DNA from: an uncultured Bacteroidia bacterium
Lineage (GTDB): Bacteria; Bacteroidota; Bacteroidia; Bacteroidales; Prolixibacteraceae
Assembly (NCBI GenBank): GCA_903897145.1
Contig: CAIUAN010000043.1
Coordinates: 1 to 64,000, forward strand
Length of the DNA: 64,000 nucleotides
Direction of reading: 5' to 3'
In this document: piece after piece, positions 60,958-64,000 of the stretch
Layout: each line of letters starts with the position of its first letter
Position numbering within the stretch: the first letter of the stretch is position 1
Notes under the pieces: model-generated
Told to the model about the DNA's origin: nothing
Seen by the model: only the letters and a program-made list of their open reading frames with translations
Databases searched by the model: none
Made by a program: the position numbers and the translations under genes

Positions 60958-62235
60958 ATGTCTGTTGCTCTCGTGATCCTGAATGAAATATCAAATAGTT
61001 TTGCTGCTGAACTGCCGCCCCCAAAGGCTCAAGTAGTTAAAAAGAGCACTAAGACTGCGAAAGGCAAAACAGCTGTTTCTAAGTCAGCAAAGGTTTCTAA
61101 AAAGGGTGTTACAGCAAAAAAAACGATTGCAAAACCTACTCCCAAAGCGAAGAACCCATCCGCTAAAAAAGTTCTACCGGCCAAGAAAGAAGCGACTAAG
61201 AAAGTACTTGCGAAAAAAAATATTACAGCTAAGAAGGTTCTTCCCGCGAAGAAAGAGGTTGTTCAAAAAGTTGTACCTGCCAAAAAGAGCCTAGTTAAGC
61301 CGGCAGTTACTAAGTCTATAGTGGTCAAGAAGGCACTTGTCTCAAAAGCTATAGCCACAAAAAAACATCCGAAGAAAGAAGTTGTTCAACAGGTCAACTA
61401 CAGCGAGGAGAGTGTTGTGAAGGATTCTCGTTTAAATATCTACACCGGCAATCCTGGCTATTATGCCACATTAGGCGATACGGCCTATTTTGGCAATATT
61501 CCTACTCTATCGGACTCCGCATTTATACAGGCTCAACGGACGATAATACCTGTTTCAACAAAGCCTTATGGCAAAGTGGGTAAGGAGCGAATTGCACCAA
61601 GTCAAGATTGGGTGCTAGGACTTATTTTAGTCCTTTGGATTATTTTTGCTTCTGTCACCGCCAATTTCCCTAAATATCTAGATCAAATATTTTTAAGTCT
61701 CGTTAATTTTAAGGAAGCCACAAGGTTATTTCGTCAGCGTGGTTATAAAATGATGTTCGGTGCGGTCCGTTTAGACCTAATTTTTCATTTAGTTTTGCCG
61801 CTTTCGGTCTTTCAGATCGCACAATTCTTTAATGTGAGCATTGGTGGTTATCCAAGTATCGTTCTTTTTATTGGAATGGCCGCAGTTATCAATACCTATC
61901 TGTTTTTGAAAATCTTGCTCAATAAACTGGTTGGCTCTATCACCATGGTAAAAGAGCAAACCAAGGAGTCTTTGTTTAACATTAGTCTGCATTACAGAGC
62001 CTTAGGGTTTATCTTACTGCCGCTGGTTACTATTCACGCGATATTACCAATTACTAATTTTATTACCATCTGGATAATGGCGGTTTTATTGGTAATTCTC
62101 CATATTGCTGCCGTGATTCGAACAATTTATTTAGCTTATCAAAAAGAGATTTCAATTTTCTATTTGATTTTATACCTTTGTACCCTAGAAATTCTACCAT
62201 TGCTTTTGATTTTCAAGCTTATCGTGAAACAATAG
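60958..62235 (+). CDS. DUF4271 membrane protein with long Lys/Ala-rich N-terminal repeat region
   Basis: C-terminal multi-TM half; N-terminal low-complexity AKKVLPAKKE repeats; followed by hemD. Confidence 0.8.
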   Translation: MSVALVILNEISNSFAAELPPPKAQVVKKSTKTAKGKTAVSKSAKVSKKGVTAKKTIAKPTPKAKNPSAKKVLPAKKEATKKVLAKKNITAKKVLPAKKEVVQKVVPAKKSLVKPAVTKSIVVKKALVSKAIATKKHPKKEVVQQVNYSEESVVKDSRLNIYTGNPGYYATLGDTAYFGNIPTLSDSAFIQAQRTIIPVSTKPYGKVGKERIAPSQDWVLGLILVLWIIFASVTANFPKYLDQIFLSLVNFKEATRLFRQRGYKMMFGAVRLDLIFHLVLPLSVFQIAQFFNVSIGGYPSIVLFIGMAAVINTYLFLKILLNKLVGSITMVKEQTKESLFNISLHYRALGFILLPLVTIHAILPITNFITIWIMAVLLVILHIAAVIRTIYLAYQKEISIFYLILYLCTLEILPLLLIFKLIVKQ

Positions 62236-62274
62236 ATAAGGTTTGAAGAGTACCAATTTTTAAAAGTAAAGAAG

Positions 62275-63027
62275 TTGAGGATTAAAAAAATATTAGTTTC
62301 GCAACCTGAGCCAACTCCGGGTAACTCACCTTACCACGACTTGGCTGTTAAACACAATTTGAAGATTGATTTTCGTCAATTCATTCAAGTTGAGGGTGTT
62401 CCGTCAAAGGATTTTCGAAAAGATCGTATTCAGATCTTAGACCATACTGCGGTAATATTTACCAGCAGAACAGCTATTGATCACTTCTTTCGGATCTCTG
62501 GAGAGTTGCGTTTGACGATCCCTGATACCATGAAATATTTCTGTATTTCAGAGGCAACTGCATTTTATCTTCAGAAATATATTGTTTACCGTAAGCGGAA
62601 AATTTTCTATGCCAATGGTAAATTCCCTGATCTAGTAGATGTTTTAGCTAAGCATAAAGATGACAAGTTTCTAATCCCGTTATCAGATATGCACAAGGAA
62701 GAGATTCCAGTGCTTATGGAAAAGGCGAAATTAAATGTGACTGAAGCCATCATGTATCGCACAGTAAGCAGTAATCTTTCAGATCTTAAGGATGTTAATT
62801 ATGACATGCTTGTATTTTTTAGTCCAAGTGGGATAAAGTCTTTATTTGTGAACTTCCCTGACTTTGAACAGAAAGAGACTAAGATTGCTACATTTGGACC
62901 AGTAACAGCGAAGGCTGTTAGAGATGCTGGTCTACGTTTAGATGTTGAGGCTCCCATACCAGAAGCCCCATCCATGCCTGCTGCATTAGAGCGATTTATT
63001 TCCGAATTCAATAAAAATAATAAATAG
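62275..63027 (+). CDS. hemD: uroporphyrinogen-III synthase (TTG start)
   Basis: RIKKILVSQPEP, AVIFTSRTAIDHFF, VFFSPSGIKSLF, TFGPVTAKAVRDAGLRLDVEAPIPEAPSM. Confidence 0.9.
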   Translation: MRIKKILVSQPEPTPGNSPYHDLAVKHNLKIDFRQFIQVEGVPSKDFRKDRIQILDHTAVIFTSRTAIDHFFRISGELRLTIPDTMKYFCISEATAFYLQKYIVYRKRKIFYANGKFPDLVDVLAKHKDDKFLIPLSDMHKEEIPVLMEKAKLNVTEAIMYRTVSSNLSDLKDVNYDMLVFFSPSGIKSLFVNFPDFEQKETKIATFGPVTAKAVRDAGLRLDVEAPIPEAPSMPAALERFISEFNKNNK

Positions 63028-63047
63028 ATTTTTATTTATGTTATCTG

Positions 63048-63075
63048 AAGGGGGAAAGTGATTTTCCCCTTTTTT
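63048..63075 (+). terminator. rho-independent terminator after hemD
   Basis: AAGGGGGAAA-GTGAT-TTTCCCCTTTTTT hairpin with T-tract. Confidence 0.75.
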
Positions 63076-63087
63076 GTTTCTGCACTT

Positions 63088-63480
63088 ATGACAACTTTTA
63101 CCTTTAAGAAAGATGAGAAGCTATGTAGCCAAAAAATTATTGGCGACCTTTTTCTGAAAGGGAGTTCCTTTTTATGCTATCCCTTAAAAGTTGTTTGGAA
63201 GGCAGAGCCTTTGCCTTTCCCTGTTCCTCTTCAGGTGGTTTTTAGTGTACCCAAACGACTATTTAAAAGGGCTCACGATCGAAACCTATTAAAACGCCGA
63301 CTGCGTGAAGCTTATCGTTATCATAAACATGAGCTTAATGAGTTGCTCACGGCACATAAACAGCAGGTTGCACTTATGATCGTCTATATAGCAAAGGAAG
63401 AATTAACCTTTGCCCAGATCGATGAGGCAATGATAAAAATGATTGACAAGTTCAAGAAGAACGAAACGCTAACAAACTAA
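63088..63480 (+). CDS. rnpA: ribonuclease P protein component
   Basis: MTTFTFKKDEKLCSQKIIGDLFLKGSSF, FSVPKRLFKRAHDRNLLKRRLREAYR. Start at ATG 63088, not GTG 63058, which lies inside the terminator. Confidence 0.93.
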   Translation: MTTFTFKKDEKLCSQKIIGDLFLKGSSFLCYPLKVVWKAEPLPFPVPLQVVFSVPKRLFKRAHDRNLLKRRLREAYRYHKHELNELLTAHKQQVALMIVYIAKEELTFAQIDEAMIKMIDKFKKNETLTN

Positions 63481-63507
63481 AAAAGAGACTTATTAAGTCT
63501 CTTTTTT
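63479..63507. terminator. bidirectional terminator between convergent rnpA and DAHP synthase/chorismate mutase
   Basis: Perfect 14-bp arms AAAAAAGAGACTTA / TAAGTCTCTTTTTT. Confidence 0.85.
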
Positions 63508-63545
63508 AGTTGAAGAAATCAACTGTTTATTTTCTAATTGAAAGT

Positions 63546-64000
63546 CTACAAGTCGCGATCCATGATTTCAGTTTGCTGACGCACTGAATCCTCATGGATA
63601 AGTTGAAATAACAACTTGATTAGCGTCTCATCTAAATTAAGTTTTTGCGCAGTCTTAATGCGGTCTTCCATAATTTGAGTCCAACGGTTGATCTGTAACG
63701 CAGTTACTTTGTTCTCCTTCTTATAGTTTCCAATTTGCTTTATAATTTCCATCCTTGAAGCTAGAATTTCCATGATCTCATGGTCGATCCCATCTATTCT
63801 TGAACGAAGAGCATCAAGTTTATTTTCAAATTGAGGATCGTTCGAATTCTCATAACGAATGACCAACTTATCTAGGATCTTTGAAAGTTCAGCAGGTGTT
63901 ACCTGTTGGTCTTTGTCACTTAAAGCACAACTTGGATCGATATGTGATTCTAACATTAATCCATCTAATCCAAGATCGAATGCTTTTTGAGAGATCTCAA
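63546..64000 (-). CDS. 3-deoxy-7-phosphoheptulonate synthase / chorismate mutase (type II) bifunctional protein, 5' end outside window
   Basis: Frame stays open to the window end (EISQKAFDLGLDGLMLESHIDPSCALSDKDQQVTPAEL = DAHP synthase end), then chorismate mutase domain LRSRIDGIDHEIMEILASRMEIIKQIGNYKKENK. Confidence 0.88.
   Translation of the reverse strand, partial: EISQKAFDLGLDGLMLESHIDPSCALSDKDQQVTPAELSKILDKLVIRYENSNDPQFENKLDALRSRIDGIDHEIMEILASRMEIIKQIGNYKKENKVTALQINRWTQIMEDRIKTAQKLNLDETLIKLLFQLIHEDSVRQQTEIMDRDL

Noticed and set aside
60902-60976. Short frame MLKIIPLFFIFAWLLMNDLCLLLS* just upstream and out of frame with the DUF4271 gene, looking like a frameshifted signal peptide
   Set aside because: The same bases hold a good -7-like promoter element (TATCTTTGC, 60928-60935) at proper distance from ATG 60958, so the hydrophobic reading is probably a by-product of T-rich promoter DNA. 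A frameshift would need resequencing to support it.
61106-61294. 62-aa ORF MLQQKKRLQNLLPKRRTHPLKK...
   Set aside because: Out-of-frame reading of the lysine-rich repeat in the DUF4271 gene; low complexity only.
1-64000. tRNA, rRNA, CRISPR and mobile elements
   Set aside because: Scanned for GTTCGA/GTTCAA T-loop contexts in intergenic gaps, direct repeat arrays and transposase/integrase motifs; none were convincing. A tRNAscan-SE/Infernal run would settle small RNAs.

Overview
This 64 kb window looks like Bacteroidota chromosome. Support: TAnnTTTG-type -7 elements, GSCFA and DUF4271 families, SUF gene order, GH57/GT4/debranching glycogen genes. I read about 48 protein-coding genes. I saw no tRNA, rRNA, CRISPR array, transposase or phage genes. 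Main blocks, left to right: (1) ThuA-DUF6807 protein (open at the left edge), Gfo/Idh/MocA oxidoreductase, yaaA, TAT-type TIM-barrel isomerase, YbaK; (2) a cysteine-motif small protein plus a CGCS beta-barrel; (3) TetR-TolC-MFP-RND efflux operon; (4) GH31 and a membrane protein of unknown function; (5) a symmetric divergent locus, rlmN<-FNR1 | FNR2->miaB->mtaB; (6) a minus-strand run: debranching enzyme, GT4, GH57, ribokinase, ADP-ribosylglycohydrolase lipoprotein, GRP sugar transporter; (7) GSCFA, queG, and a DUF59/sufE/S/D/C/B operon; (8) thiL; (9) MacB-type ABC efflux operon and glutathione peroxidase; (10) a compact 13.8 kb duplicated operon of DUF1549/DUF1553 cytochromes, DUF1501 proteins, DUF2231-LRR membrane proteins, a beta-propeller and a di-heme peroxidase; (11) DUF4271, hemD, rnpA, and a truncated DAHP synthase/chorismate mutase. 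The two best candidates for something undescribed are the paired flavoprotein reductase/radical-SAM locus (17.6-23.0 kb) and the duplicated heme-protein operon with swapped sugar-binding-like inserts (47.0-60.8 kb). All family calls come from reading motifs by eye; no database search was run.
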